From Leadbetterella sp964563435 (GTDB taxonomy: Bacteria > Bacteroidota > Bacteroidia > Cytophagales > Spirosomataceae): DNA of 64,000 nt. The translations under genes and the position numbers were made by a program. The stretch lies in the NCBI GenBank assembly GCA_964563435.1, contig CAZLXI010000007.1:102194-166193 (forward strand). The letters are read 5' to 3'. This document shows positions 16,182 through 25,727 of the stretch, one piece after another. Under the pieces are notes generated by a model. That model was given only the letters and a program-made list of their open reading frames with translations. It was not told where the DNA came from and did not search any database. Position 1 is the first letter of the stretch; the number at the start of each line of letters is the position of its first letter.

Positions 16182-17825
16182 ATGAAACGTAAGACTTTAT
16201 TTGCGGGAACAGCTTTCCTGCTGTTCAGCGGCCTGGGCTTTCAGGCCTTCCGCCACGACGACCGCCTGTTTGAGATCGCCAAAAATATCGAGGTCTTTGT
16301 GAATGTTTACAAAGAAGTGAATGGCCTCTATGTGGATGAGATCAATCCCACGCGGGCCATGCGGGTAGGCATTGAGGCCATGCTGAAAGAACTGGACCCC
16401 TATACGGTGTTTTACCCGGAAGATATGATCGAAGAGTACTTCACCATGAATGTGGGTACCTATAACGGTATTGGAGCCAATATAGAGCTGCACCGGGGGA
16501 AACACATCGTAACCCTGGTCTATGAGGGCTCACCGGCGGATAAGGCGGGGATAAAGGCAGGCGACGAAATTCAGAAGATCAACAATGTGGATGTCACCAC
16601 CCGGAAGGCGGAGGAATTCGGACGTCTCCTGAAAGGCCAGAAGGGTAGCAGTGTGCGGCTCGCGGTTCTGAAATACGGCAAGGCCCGGCCTCAGGATATC
16701 AGCGTTACCCGCGAAGACGTGAAGGTCAATAATGTACCGCACTTCGGTATGGTAAACGATAATACGGGCTATGTACAGCTGACCTCCTTCATGAATGCCG
16801 CTTCCGGCCGCGAGATCCGGTCGGCCATTCAGGAATTAAAAGGGAAAGGCATGAAAAGCCTGATCCTCGACCTGAGGGGGAACCCCGGCGGTCTGCTTCA
16901 GCTGTCCGTAGAGATCAATAACCTGTTCCTGCCTAAAGGAGTGCCCGTGGTAGACATGAGAGGCCGGGCGGCAGACCAGAGCCATAAGTTTGAAACCCAG
17001 AGCCAGCCACTGGATCCGGATATGCCCCTGGTGGTGCTGATCGACGGCAGGAGCGCGTCAGCTTCGGAGATCGTCAGCGGCGCCCTGCAGGATCATGACC
17101 GTGCGGTGATCATCGGTCAGCGGACCTTCGGTAAAGGCCTGGTGCAGATCACCCGTGAGCTCAGCTATAACACCCAGGTGAAGATTACCACGGCCAAATA
17201 CTATATTCCTTCGGGGCGCTGCGTACAGGCCATTGATTACGGGCATCGTAACCCCGACGGTACGTTTCCGAGGCTGCCCGACTCGCTCCGGACGGCCTTC
17301 CGGACCAAAGGCGGTCGTACGGTCTATGACGGAGCCGGTATAGATCCGGATATCGTTACCGGAAAGAGCGAGCAGAACGATTATGTGAAAGCCCTAACAG
17401 ACCAGAAGATGATCTTTGATTATGCCACAAAATACTATCATGAGCATCCGGCCGAAAAGCCGCAGGAAGGGTTTTACCTGGATGACGCTGCGTTTCGGAA
17501 ATTCGGCGAGTGGCTGAAAACGCAGAAGCTGGATTACCGGACACCCGAGCAGCAGGCAATACAGGACCTGGCCGCCAAAGCGGAGGATCCCGCCCGCATG
17601 AAAGCCCAGTTGGATGAGCTGAGTGGTATAGCGAATAACCGGGCTGCCGGTCTTTTGGAGCGGAATGCGGAGGAGGTCAGAAGCCTGCTGGAACTGGAGA
17701 TACTCAGTCGCTATCACTACCAGAAGGCCATGAAATTTATGGCTTTTGACAGAGACAGGGACATACAGGAGGCTGTAAAGCTTTTTGAAGACCCGCAACG
17801 CTATAAAGCTTTGCTTAAAAAATAA
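16182..17825 (+). CDS. S41 family C-terminal processing peptidase
   Basis: Envelope serine protease of the CtpA/Prc type, 547 residues with an N-terminal signal or anchor (KTLFAGTAFLLFSGLGFQAF). A PDZ domain lies at about 85-165 (YNGIGANIEL, GSPADKAGIKAGDEIQKIN). The S41 core follows: LILDLRGNPGGLLQLSVEI, then DGRSASASEIVSGALQDHD (about 289-307, with the nucleophile serine) and FGKGLVQ with the catalytic lysine. The C-terminal 180 residues are helical and specific to Bacteroidota members. It lies downstream of rnpA and upstream of tsaB. Likely job is trimming of periplasmic or membrane proteins. Confidence 0.93.
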   Translation: MKRKTLFAGTAFLLFSGLGFQAFRHDDRLFEIAKNIEVFVNVYKEVNGLYVDEINPTRAMRVGIEAMLKELDPYTVFYPEDMIEEYFTMNVGTYNGIGANIELHRGKHIVTLVYEGSPADKAGIKAGDEIQKINNVDVTTRKAEEFGRLLKGQKGSSVRLAVLKYGKARPQDISVTREDVKVNNVPHFGMVNDNTGYVQLTSFMNAASGREIRSAIQELKGKGMKSLILDLRGNPGGLLQLSVEINNLFLPKGVPVVDMRGRAADQSHKFETQSQPLDPDMPLVVLIDGRSASASEIVSGALQDHDRAVIIGQRTFGKGLVQITRELSYNTQVKITTAKYYIPSGRCVQAIDYGHRNPDGTFPRLPDSLRTAFRTKGGRTVYDGAGIDPDIVTGKSEQNDYVKALTDQKMIFDYATKYYHEHPAEKPQEGFYLDDAAFRKFGEWLKTQKLDYRTPEQQAIQDLAAKAEDPARMKAQLDELSGIANNRAAGLLERNAEEVRSLLELEILSRYHYQKAMKFMAFDRDRDIQEAVKLFEDPQRYKALLKK

Positions 17826-17857
17826 TCTATGTCTTTACACGTCAGAATATACTTGAC

Positions 17858-18541
17858 ATGATACTCGCCATTGATGCCTCTACCACAGGGTGCTCTGTGG
17901 CCTTGTTTAAGGAAGGGAAGGTGTTATTTACGCTGGTTTCCCGGATCGACCGTTCCTCGGCAGAGAACCTGACCCTGATGATAGAGCAGGCGCTGCGTTT
18001 TGGCGGGGCCACCTTTGGCGGGGCCGCCTTCGGCGATCTGAATGCCGTGGCCGTGGCCCGGGGGCCCGGTTCGTATACCGGGTTGCGGATAGCCGTTTCC
18101 ACGGCCAAAGGCCTGGCTTTCGGCCTGGGGATTCCGCTGATCTCTTTCGGCACGCTTCCCGCTCTGTGCTACCAGCAGGAATTTACAGAAGGGATAGACC
18201 TGCTCTGTCCCATGATCGATGCCCGCCGTATGGAAGTGTTCTGCGGCTTTTATGACGCACGGGAAAAGACGGAGAAAGTGCCGGTGGAGGCGGTTCTGGT
18301 ACAGCCGGATTCGTTCCGGGAGATCTTAGACCATAACCGGGTCTTGTTTTTCGGCGAGGGCAGTGCCAAATGCCGGGAGGTGTTGACCCATCCGAATGCA
18401 CGTTTTGCCGTTTCGGCACAATCTCCTTCTGCGGAGTTTGCCTGTAAGATCGTATCGGATAAATGGGAGCGGGGGGAGTTTGAAGACCTGGTGACCTTTG
18501 AGCCTTTTTATCTGAAGGAGTATATGTTCAAGCATAAATAG
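17858..18541 (+). CDS. tsaB: tRNA threonylcarbamoyladenosine biosynthesis protein TsaB
   Basis: Cytosolic partner of TsaD in the complex that adds threonylcarbamoyl to A37 of ANN-decoding tRNAs. The 227-residue protein shows the ASKHA-type opening ILAIDASTTGCSVALF, the central AVARGPGSYTGLRIAVSTAKGLAFG (about 66-90) and LCPMIDARRMEVFCGFY (about 113-129), all typical of TsaB. It follows the S41 protease gene by 32 bases. A hairpin just after its stop ends the transcript before convergent hpf. Confidence 0.95.
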   Translation: MILAIDASTTGCSVALFKEGKVLFTLVSRIDRSSAENLTLMIEQALRFGGATFGGAAFGDLNAVAVARGPGSYTGLRIAVSTAKGLAFGLGIPLISFGTLPALCYQQEFTEGIDLLCPMIDARRMEVFCGFYDAREKTEKVPVEAVLVQPDSFREILDHNRVLFFGEGSAKCREVLTHPNARFAVSAQSPSAEFACKIVSDKWERGEFEDLVTFEPFYLKEYMFKHK

Positions 18542-18542
18542 A

Positions 18543-18570
18543 GATGGCGCTTGTTATCAGCGCCATCTTT
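18543..18570 (+). terminator. Hairpin between tsaB and hpf
   Basis: Stem GATGGCGC (18543-18550) and GCGCCATC (18560-18567), loop of nine bases, then TTT and a T-rich stretch on the plus strand. Being symmetric it may also serve hpf. Confidence 0.7.
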
Positions 18571-18578
18571 CATATCTT

Positions 18579-18935
18579 TTAATCTTCTTCTGTTATTTCT
18601 TCCTGTATTTCTACCGGTTTTCGGCGGCCGATACTACCGCTGGTTTTTTCCTTGAATTGTTTCACTTTCCGGGTCAGGGCATCCATGGCAAGGTCTGTGG
18701 CCTCTTCAAAGGTGCTTCCCGTTTCTTTGACCATAATCGAATCTCCAGGCAGGTTCACTTTCACTTCGATTCTCTTTTTGTGCGTATTCAACTTGTCTCC
18801 TTTATCCAGTTTTAGAAAAACTTCACTGTCCACGATCCGGTCATAGAAAGTATCCAGTTTGTTGAGTTTTTTTTGTAAGAACTGATTCAGCGAGCTATCT
18901 GCAGTGAAACCAACCGCATTAATCTGAACTTTCAT
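18579..18935 (-). CDS. hpf: Ribosome hibernation-promoting factor / RaiA family
   Basis: Small ribosome-binding protein (118 residues) that occupies the decoding site of idle 70S ribosomes and inhibits translation. The sequence KVQINAVGFTADSSLNQFL at the start, then KLNKLDTFYDRIVDSEVFLKLD and VEVKVNLPGDSIMVKE, follow the beta-alpha-beta pattern of the S30AE domain. The C-terminal extension of the long HPF form is missing, so it is a short-type factor. A perfect 16-base palindrome lies 35 bases upstream of the start (18970-18985). Confidence 0.93.
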   Translation of the reverse strand: MKVQINAVGFTADSSLNQFLQKKLNKLDTFYDRIVDSEVFLKLDKGDKLNTHKKRIEVKVNLPGDSIMVKETGSTFEEATDLAMDALTRKVKQFKEKTSGSIGRRKPVEIQEEITEED

Positions 18936-18969
18936 ACCTGTATATATTTTAGTGAAACATGGGTTTAAA

Positions 18970-18985
18970 TGAGGATATATCCTCA
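18970..18985. promoter_or_regulatory. 16-base palindrome upstream of hpf
   Basis: TGAGGATATATCCTCA is its own reverse complement and sits 35 bases before the hpf start. It may be an operator or a 5' leader hairpin. Confidence 0.4.
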
Positions 18986-19049
18986 GGAATGAAGATAAGA
19001 GAAGAATTGATATAAACCAAGAAAAAAGTGTCTTTTTTTGCAGTATGTA

Positions 19050-20594
19050 TCACCACATCACAAAGTCCTTGAATGTCCTTTTGATATTGCCTTCCGTAGG
19101 TTTCTTCTTGCTCTCCCATGCGGCGTTCAGCTCCAGGGCCACCATGCCTTTGAGGTTCATGGTATTGTTGAATTCATCTACTTTCTTAATGAAATCAGGC
19201 CCCCTTCGGGCCGCTTTCAACGAATAATCGCGCGCAAAGATATCGCCCCGGGTCTGGATCTCATTTTTCTTCTCGATGACATAGTTTAGCCGGTCTATCA
19301 CATCTTTCATGGATTTGCCGATCACTTCGGTGGCTTCGAGGGTGCTGATGGTGAGGGTGGTGGTTCCGCCCACGGCCGAGATCGTCTTCTGGGTATTCAT
19401 GTTTCCGTTGGCGATCACCGACGAAAGACCGGTGGTAGCGCCCAGCGAGGCGTTGACCACCGACCGGTTCTTTTTCCCTTTCCGGGCCCGGTGATAGTCT
19501 TTTTTCAACGCTTCTTCCTTCTCCTTTAATTGCTCCAGGAGCTCCCAGGCATTGATAAGTACGCCATAGTAGAGAGAGTAGTTCTTTTTATCGAGCTCCA
19601 CTTCATTGACCGTATTTTTAACCACGAAGTTTACCCGGCGAACCTCCCGGTTCTGGGTTTTGTCCAAAGCGAAGAAGTCAATGTAGAAGCCCAGGGTATC
19701 TGCCGGGTCCTGAACAAAATCATATCCCGGGCTCCAGGTAAACTCATATTGGTTATTGGAGTTTTTAACCAGGGTGTTTTTCGGGAAATCGTGCGCATTC
19801 GTCACAAAATCGAAAATATCGATATCTTCTTCCCCGTTAGGGTCTGAGAGGTAGAAACGGAGGTTTACCTTCTCGTTCTCCCGCAGTTGGATCTTGTCTG
19901 TTTTGGGAACCAGGGTGATCTGGGGCGGAAGGTCCATCTGGGTCACTTCCAGCCTTAACGTGCCTTTAACAGCGTCTTTGGCCGGCTGATCCTGGATCTG
20001 GAACTCAATATACCGTGGATTTTCTTTTATCTGTTTAAACTGGTTGAGCGAAGGATTCCAGGTGATCTCGCCCTGTGTGCTCATGTTCATGCCCTGCGGA
20101 AGGGTCTCCAGGTTGGGGACAAAGACGATGGGGTCATTGTCTTCATCATAGGCCAGCTCTTCGGTGATCTTGTAGACGTTGTTATGATTGTATTGTACAT
20201 AAAACGAGGCGAGGTTATTCAACACCGGCGGACGGTTGGTATGGAGCACTTTAAAGTCCACATTGCTGGTCACCTTATTCTCTTTGTCGTCTTTGGCTTC
20301 TATAATGATCTGGAAGACCTTTTCCTGCTCCACCCGGTCTACCAGGTGAAAAGCAGGCAACCAGGTAAAAACGCCGGTGCTGTCGAGGTCCATCCCGGCC
20401 ACTTTACCCTGCTGGATCCCGAAATTATAATGTTTTTTCAGGGAGTCGGGATACAGACGGATCTGGAAAGAAAGGGTGTCTCCTTCCCTGGCCACATTCC
20501 ATCCCTGCGACCGGGGCAGCAGGATCCGGGGGGAGCTGTTTTGGGCTAAAGCACTTACAGTGAAAAATAACAGAATGAATAATTTCTTAAACAT
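19050..20594 (-). CDS. Secreted protein with cadherin/Ig-like repeats and helical C-terminus, function unknown
   Basis: A 514-residue exported protein (signal peptide MFKKLFILLFFTVSALAQ). Residues about 20-330 look like three Ig or cadherin-like modules: repeated boundaries NRPPVLNNLASFYVQ and DLPPQITLVPKTDKIQL, an acidic DEDNDPIVF segment, and repeating TFTW/ITWNPS/FTWSPG turns. Residues about 340-514 are different: charged helices (EQLKEKEEALKKDYHRAR), a Gly/Thr-rich hydrophobic patch, and a basic C-terminus ending FKDFVMW. I do not recognise a named family. The stop of the upstream gene overlaps its start by eight bases, so the two are coupled. Confidence 0.7.
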   Translation of the reverse strand: MFKKLFILLFFTVSALAQNSSPRILLPRSQGWNVAREGDTLSFQIRLYPDSLKKHYNFGIQQGKVAGMDLDSTGVFTWLPAFHLVDRVEQEKVFQIIIEAKDDKENKVTSNVDFKVLHTNRPPVLNNLASFYVQYNHNNVYKITEELAYDEDNDPIVFVPNLETLPQGMNMSTQGEITWNPSLNQFKQIKENPRYIEFQIQDQPAKDAVKGTLRLEVTQMDLPPQITLVPKTDKIQLRENEKVNLRFYLSDPNGEEDIDIFDFVTNAHDFPKNTLVKNSNNQYEFTWSPGYDFVQDPADTLGFYIDFFALDKTQNREVRRVNFVVKNTVNEVELDKKNYSLYYGVLINAWELLEQLKEKEEALKKDYHRARKGKKNRSVVNASLGATTGLSSVIANGNMNTQKTISAVGGTTTLTISTLEATEVIGKSMKDVIDRLNYVIEKKNEIQTRGDIFARDYSLKAARRGPDFIKKVDEFNNTMNLKGMVALELNAAWESKKKPTEGNIKRTFKDFVMW

Positions 20595-22023
20595 CTTCTT
20601 TTTTGGGGATTACTACACAAGGAAAACCGAAAAGGCATCTGTCTTTAATAAACTGAGCCACTTCAACCGGCACGTTCTCCTCCCACCCGGGCTCACCGGT
20701 TTGTATAAGACTGAGCATATCGTCAGTAATTATATTGAGGTTGGGCTTGTTGTAATGATAAATATCTTCAATTTTATTATTGGCTATCAAATACCGGTAA
20801 AGATCCGTCAGGTGGGCCGGCGGATTAAACCGCATACAATTCAAAATTGCGCCATCTTTCAATGTCGGATAAATAAACGCTTTTATGTTTTTACTAAATA
20901 ACGTAGCAAACGACTGAAGTATTTCGCCGGGCAGCTCTTTATAATTCTCTTCCTCGAAAATATACTCCAGGTTCGGATAACCCATGATCAGGCCCAGCTT
21001 AAGCTTACTGAATACCGAAAGGTAGCTGACCAGCTTATAATATTCCATATAATTACTGATCATAACCGTGTGGCCGAGCGTACACAGGATGTCTACCCGG
21101 TCAAGGAAGTCTTTCTCGTCAATGTCTTCCCCTGATTTCAAGCCCTGCAGGGTAAGCTCAAAAAGAACCAGGATTCTGCTTTCCTCCACATCGCTTTCTT
21201 CCCTGAACTGCATCAGGCCATTTTCCAGCATGTCCATGTGTACATTAGTGATGGGCCGGAAACGTCCCCGAAGCATGAGGATGTTCTTTTTGTAGAGGAT
21301 ATCGGAGGGCTGCACGTTTTTACCGTCCGGGCCGAAGATCGCCACGTCGGAAAACCTGTTCCGTACCAACCGGAGCGACATCAGCCGGCCGTCTACCTCT
21401 TTAAAAGCGGGGCCGAAGAATTTGATGGAGTCCAGCTGGAAACGATCCATGGCGATATTATCCCGCAGCGATTCCAGGAAAACTTCGGGGTTCCGGTAAT
21501 AGTTAAAGCAGGCATAGAGCAGGTTGACGCCCAGGATACCTATGGCCTGCTGCTGCAGGATGGTGTCGCGGTCGAGCAGGCGCACATGAATGATGACATC
21601 GTGGTATTCTCCCTGCGGTTCGGTCTGGAAACGGCATCCCAACCAGCCGTGGGGGTGATTGTTTTTATGGTAGTTAAGGGTGACCACCGTATCGGCAAAG
21701 GAGAAAAACTGGGTTTCCACTCCTCTTTTTTCGTTCAGTCGCTCGATCAGCAGGTCATATTCATGATCCAGCATACTGTCGAGACGCTCCTGGCAAACAT
21801 ATCTTTTGTCTTTCAACGAGCCGTAAATGGCATCCGAGAAGGTCATGTCATAAGCCGACATAGACTTGGCCACCGTGCCGGAAGCGCCACCGGCTTTAAA
21901 GAAAGTACCGGCAACCTCCTGGCCGGCCCCGATTTCTGCAAAAGTGCCGTAAATCTTATTGTCGAGATTGATTTTTAAGGCTTTCTGCAGGGTTCCCAGG
22001 CCTGAGTCATGAGTTATCGCCAT
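20587..22023 (-). CDS. Conserved uncharacterised protein
   Basis: A 478-residue protein with no signal peptide or obvious membrane segment, expected in the cytosol. It is full-length with conserved-looking blocks: YGTFAEIGAGQEVAGTFF (about 24-41), AYDMTFSDAIYG (about 57-68), GILGVNLLYACFNYY and MLRGRFRPIT. I recall such sequences as a conserved Bacteroidota family carrying unreliable names in databases, so I give none. A TATCTTTG box at 22053-22060 sits just upstream. The eight-base overlap with the following secreted Ig-like protein indicates one transcript. Function unknown; the C-terminal half resembles an alpha/beta enzyme fold only in secondary-structure pattern. Confidence 0.7.
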   Translation of the reverse strand: MAITHDSGLGTLQKALKINLDNKIYGTFAEIGAGQEVAGTFFKAGGASGTVAKSMSAYDMTFSDAIYGSLKDKRYVCQERLDSMLDHEYDLLIERLNEKRGVETQFFSFADTVVTLNYHKNNHPHGWLGCRFQTEPQGEYHDVIIHVRLLDRDTILQQQAIGILGVNLLYACFNYYRNPEVFLESLRDNIAMDRFQLDSIKFFGPAFKEVDGRLMSLRLVRNRFSDVAIFGPDGKNVQPSDILYKKNILMLRGRFRPITNVHMDMLENGLMQFREESDVEESRILVLFELTLQGLKSGEDIDEKDFLDRVDILCTLGHTVMISNYMEYYKLVSYLSVFSKLKLGLIMGYPNLEYIFEEENYKELPGEILQSFATLFSKNIKAFIYPTLKDGAILNCMRFNPPAHLTDLYRYLIANNKIEDIYHYNKPNLNIITDDMLSLIQTGEPGWEENVPVEVAQFIKDRCLFGFPCVVIPKKEDV

Positions 22024-22052
22024 AATGTATATATCATCAATAAACTGAACCG

Positions 22053-22060
22053 CAAAGATA
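22053..22060 (-). promoter_or_regulatory. -7 box for the uncharacterised gene pair
   Basis: Minus-strand TATCTTTG matches TAnnTTTG and lies 30 bases before the start at 22023. No good TTTG is seen at the -33 position. Confidence 0.4.
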
Positions 22061-22192
22061 CGAATTTTTTTTGAGCCCGCAGTCCCATGCTTTTGGATTA
22101 TATTTTTAATCCGGAACCCTGTTTATGTGCTTTTTTGTCATTAAATTTGCTAGACAGGGGAGAGGGATTAACCTTTTATTTTTGAAGAAATT

Positions 22193-25100
22193 ATGATTAG
22201 ATTCTACGCATTTTTACTTTTTCTTCTGGCGGGTTCCGGTGCCTTTTCACAGGGATTTCCGGGAAGAATCCCCCTGGAGAATAACGGTATTAAACCGAAA
22301 CAGGAAATTCCGGTCATCAGCGGAAAGGAGAGCAGGGCCGTTTCCCGTTTTACTCCTCTGAACCCGGATCTTTCCCGCCGGAAGGTGGTGGATGAAGAGA
22401 CCGGGGCCGTTTCCTATATCCGGAATCTTCAGTTTTCAGCGGATGAAAAAAATGCCCGGAGAAATGTGCGGGAGATGAGCTTTGATTTTCTTCAGTCGCT
22501 AAAGACAGACCTGAAGATAGGCAATGCGAAAGAGGAGTTCAATATCCTTTCCGATTATACCGATGAGGGCGGCATCCGGCGGGTCAGCCTGCAACAGCGC
22601 TTTAAAGGGGTACCCCTGTACGGCGGTGAGCTGGGTTTACACTCCAACCGTTCCGGGGTGATCGAATTTATGATGGGGAAGGTTTTTCCTACCCCAAAGG
22701 TCAGCACACAGCCGGGTATAGGAGAGGCAGAAGCCATCCGTTTCGCCTATACAGATCTGAGCAAACACTCGGTCATCCAAAAGAACGGCCTGGTGAATAA
22801 GCTGCTTTCAATAGATCCGGACAAGGGCGAGCTCTTTATCTATCCTGACAAAGGCAGCAGCCGGCTGGTCTATCACCTGACTTTGAGACCTAACCTGCTC
22901 GAACGCTGGGTTTATTTTGTGGATGCTCATTCGGGAGAAGTGGTAGAGAAATATAATCATACCTGTACGCTTGACGGCGTGGTGCAGGCCAGCTCCCGCG
23001 ACCTCAACAATATTCAGCAGGCGTTTAATGCTTACCAGGTCGGAAACCAGTATGTACTGATTGATACAAAGAAAAAGATGTTCAGACCCGGGGATTCGGA
23101 GTTGCCTAACTCACCGGCGGGGGCTATTCTGACCATTGATGCCCGTAACGGAAGGGTGGATGATGAAGAAATAGACTTTTATCATGTGGTGACCGGCAAC
23201 CCCGGTCAGTGGAATGCCACGGCGGTTTCAGCTCATGTGAATGCTTCGCGCAGCTATGACTATTTCGAAGAGAAATTCCAGCGTTTGTCGCTGAACGGTA
23301 CGGGCGGTAATATCATTTCCGTGATCAATATTACCGATGAGCGGGGGCAGGGTTTTGAGAACGCCTTCTGGAACGGCGTTTTTATGGGCTACGGAAACGG
23401 AGGTCAGGCCTTTAAGCCGCTGGCCGGTGCATTGGATGTGGCCGGTCATGAAATGACGCACGGGGTGATTGAAAATACGGCCAAGCTCGAATACCGGAAC
23501 CAGTCGGGCGCGCTGAATGAATCTTTCGCGGATATCTTCGGGGCAATGATCGATCGCGACGACTGGACCCTGGGCGAAGATGTGGTGAACCGCTCCGTGT
23601 TTCCGTCCGGCGCGCTCCGGTCGCTTCAGAACCCGAACCAGGGCGGGAAGAATGATCCGGGTTACCAGCCCATGTATATGTCCCAGTACCAGGTATTGAG
23701 AGATACTCCCGAGCAGGACAACGGCGGGGTGCATATCAACAGCGGGATACCGAACCACGCCTTCTACCTGTTTGCTACCGGTGCGAATATGAATAAGGAT
23801 AAGGCGGAAAAGGTGTACTATCATGCGCTCACCCGTTACCTGGGCCGCACCTCCCGTTTCCCTGACCTTCGGCTGGCCGTGATCCAGTCGGCGAAGGATC
23901 TTTATGGTGAGGGGGCCGAAACCCAGGCGGCCCGGACTGCTTTTGACAAAGTGGGCATACAGGAAAGCGGCTCCGGCACCGTGCCGACGAACCCTTCGAA
24001 AGAAAGTGAAGTACAGGTCAACCCGGGAGCAGCCCAGATGGTGGCCTACGGACCGGCTCAGAATGATCAGCGGCTGTACCTGGCCAATTTCAACTTCGGT
24101 ACGATGAACTTTACCGCCATTACCGGCCAGACCGGCTGCCGCTCCAAACCTTCCGTTACCGATAACGGCGAAATTATGGTGTTTGTGGGCAACGACCAGA
24201 AGATCCACGCCTATGATCTGAAAGCCCGTCAGCCCCTTAGCTTCAATGAAGCCACGGGATTGAAATGGCACAATGCGGCCATCTCCAAAGACGGGAACCG
24301 GATCGCGGCCATTGCCAATGAGACCCAAAATAACAATTACATTTATGTGTTTGACCTGGTGAGCGGGAACGGCAGGAGGTTTGAGCTCTACAATCCCACT
24401 TATTCTGAAGGCGTAAACTCCGGGAAGGTCCAGTATGCGGAAGCGCTGGAATGGGACCTGTCGGGCGAATATGTGGTCTATGATGCTAAAAACCAGATCG
24501 GCGGCTGGTTTTCCCAGACCCGCACCTTCTACGATGTGGGTGTACTGCGTGCCTGGAACCCCATAGGGAATACCTTTGGCGACGGTGCTATTGAAAAGAT
24601 CTTTACCGATGTGCCGGAAGGCGTCAGTGTGGGTAACCCGGCTTTTGCCAAAACCAATTCGGGGATCCTGGCCTTTGATTATATTGACGAAAACGAAAAG
24701 AAATATTATATCCTTACGCTCGATCTGAACCGGGCCTCCAATTCCCTGAAGTATTTTGAGACCAGCACCATCGGTTATCCGGACTTCAGTAAAACCGACC
24801 AGCATCTGACTTTCAATTATCTTGAAAATAACCGGTATTACCTTCTGGGGGTAAGGCTGGCATCGGATAAGATCACTCCGGACGTGAACAGTGCCACGGT
24901 CTTAGTGCCGGACAAGGTATTCGGTGTTTCTTTTGCCAACGGAACACGTACCCTGCCCCAGATTCAGGAACAGACGGTGACCATCAGCCCTATCACCGAT
25001 AAAAGTCCGGGAGTATCCTTTGATATTACTGCCACCGCCAGTTCGGGGCTTCCGCTGATCTATAAGCTGGTGTCGGGCAATGCCGGCATTGCCGGCAGGC

Positions 25101-25657
25101 GCCTGACCCTGGGCTCTGTACCGGGAAAGGTTCATATTGAAGTGATCCAGCTGGGCGACTCCCGCTATGCCACTGCTTCTGCTGAAGCAGAGTTTTGCAT
25201 CGTGCCGGCCACGCCCGTACTGACCGATAACGGGAACCAGGTGGTGGCCGGCGGCGGCACGTTATACCAGTTTTTTGTTAATGCAAACCCTATGGGCGGA
25301 TTTACATCCAATAACACGTTCAGAAAAGATTTTGACGGAACCTACAGCGTGAAAAGTGTGACACAGGACGGCTGTATGAGTGCTTCTTCCAATGTTATTA
25401 CCTTTAACCGGGTGCTGGCCAATGAGGATCCTTTGAAGAAAATAGAAGTAAATCCGAACCCGGTTAGTGACGTGCTCACGCTCAAAATCCCGGAAGGCGA
25501 GGCGCTGGAGGGCTTGGAAATTATGGACAGCGCCGGTGCGGGCCGGATGACCTCCAGAGCGCTGCGCACCACCGTCAGCCATTTACCGTCGGGGGTATAC
25601 CTGCTTAAAGTGAAAACCGACCGGGATACCTACTCTGCCAAAATGATAAAACTTTGA
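22193..25657 (+). CDS. M4 family (thermolysin-like) metallopeptidase with type IX secretion signal
   Basis: Secreted protease of 1154 residues. Signal peptide about 1-20; FTP/PepSY-like propeptide about 100-260; M4 catalytic domain about 270-600 with HEMTH (419-423), the third Zn ligand Glu443 (24 residues after His419, as in thermolysin), ESFADIFGAMID, and DNGGVHINSGIPNHAFYL with the catalytic His. Residues about 620-930 look like a TolB/PD40-type beta-propeller, followed by an Ig-like segment and a C-terminal type IX sorting domain (NPNPVSDVLTLKI, then GVYLLKVKTD). It is expected at the cell surface or outside. The gene stands alone between a divergent and a same-strand unrelated gene. Confidence 0.92.
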   Translation: MIRFYAFLLFLLAGSGAFSQGFPGRIPLENNGIKPKQEIPVISGKESRAVSRFTPLNPDLSRRKVVDEETGAVSYIRNLQFSADEKNARRNVREMSFDFLQSLKTDLKIGNAKEEFNILSDYTDEGGIRRVSLQQRFKGVPLYGGELGLHSNRSGVIEFMMGKVFPTPKVSTQPGIGEAEAIRFAYTDLSKHSVIQKNGLVNKLLSIDPDKGELFIYPDKGSSRLVYHLTLRPNLLERWVYFVDAHSGEVVEKYNHTCTLDGVVQASSRDLNNIQQAFNAYQVGNQYVLIDTKKKMFRPGDSELPNSPAGAILTIDARNGRVDDEEIDFYHVVTGNPGQWNATAVSAHVNASRSYDYFEEKFQRLSLNGTGGNIISVINITDERGQGFENAFWNGVFMGYGNGGQAFKPLAGALDVAGHEMTHGVIENTAKLEYRNQSGALNESFADIFGAMIDRDDWTLGEDVVNRSVFPSGALRSLQNPNQGGKNDPGYQPMYMSQYQVLRDTPEQDNGGVHINSGIPNHAFYLFATGANMNKDKAEKVYYHALTRYLGRTSRFPDLRLAVIQSAKDLYGEGAETQAARTAFDKVGIQESGSGTVPTNPSKESEVQVNPGAAQMVAYGPAQNDQRLYLANFNFGTMNFTAITGQTGCRSKPSVTDNGEIMVFVGNDQKIHAYDLKARQPLSFNEATGLKWHNAAISKDGNRIAAIANETQNNNYIYVFDLVSGNGRRFELYNPTYSEGVNSGKVQYAEALEWDLSGEYVVYDAKNQIGGWFSQTRTFYDVGVLRAWNPIGNTFGDGAIEKIFTDVPEGVSVGNPAFAKTNSGILAFDYIDENEKKYYILTLDLNRASNSLKYFETSTIGYPDFSKTDQHLTFNYLENNRYYLLGVRLASDKITPDVNSATVLVPDKVFGVSFANGTRTLPQIQEQTVTISPITDKSPGVSFDITATASSGLPLIYKLVSGNAGIAGRRLTLGSVPGKVHIEVIQLGDSRYATASAEAEFCIVPATPVLTDNGNQVVAGGGTLYQFFVNANPMGGFTSNNTFRKDFDGTYSVKSVTQDGCMSASSNVITFNRVLANEDPLKKIEVNPNPVSDVLTLKIPEGEALEGLEIMDSAGAGRMTSRALRTTVSHLPSGVYLLKVKTDRDTYSAKMIKL

Positions 25658-25663
25658 TAACTA

Positions 25664-25674
25664 TTAGAAGTTAG
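25664..25674. repeat. TTAGAAGTTAG motif, copy 1
   Basis: Eleven-base motif seven bases after the M4 peptidase stop; followed by GTCTGACAACTAAAC at about 25707. Identical copies follow the genes ending at 53608 and 59971. Confidence 0.5.
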
Positions 25675-25727
25675 AAATCAGAAGCTATCCAATAGCTAAT
25701 ATCTAAACGTCTGACAACTAAACCTGT

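Noticed and set aside
23228..24805. 525-residue open frame on the minus strand
   Set aside because: Antisense to the M4 peptidase gene, whose reading frame carries complete motifs; the antisense frame shows none.
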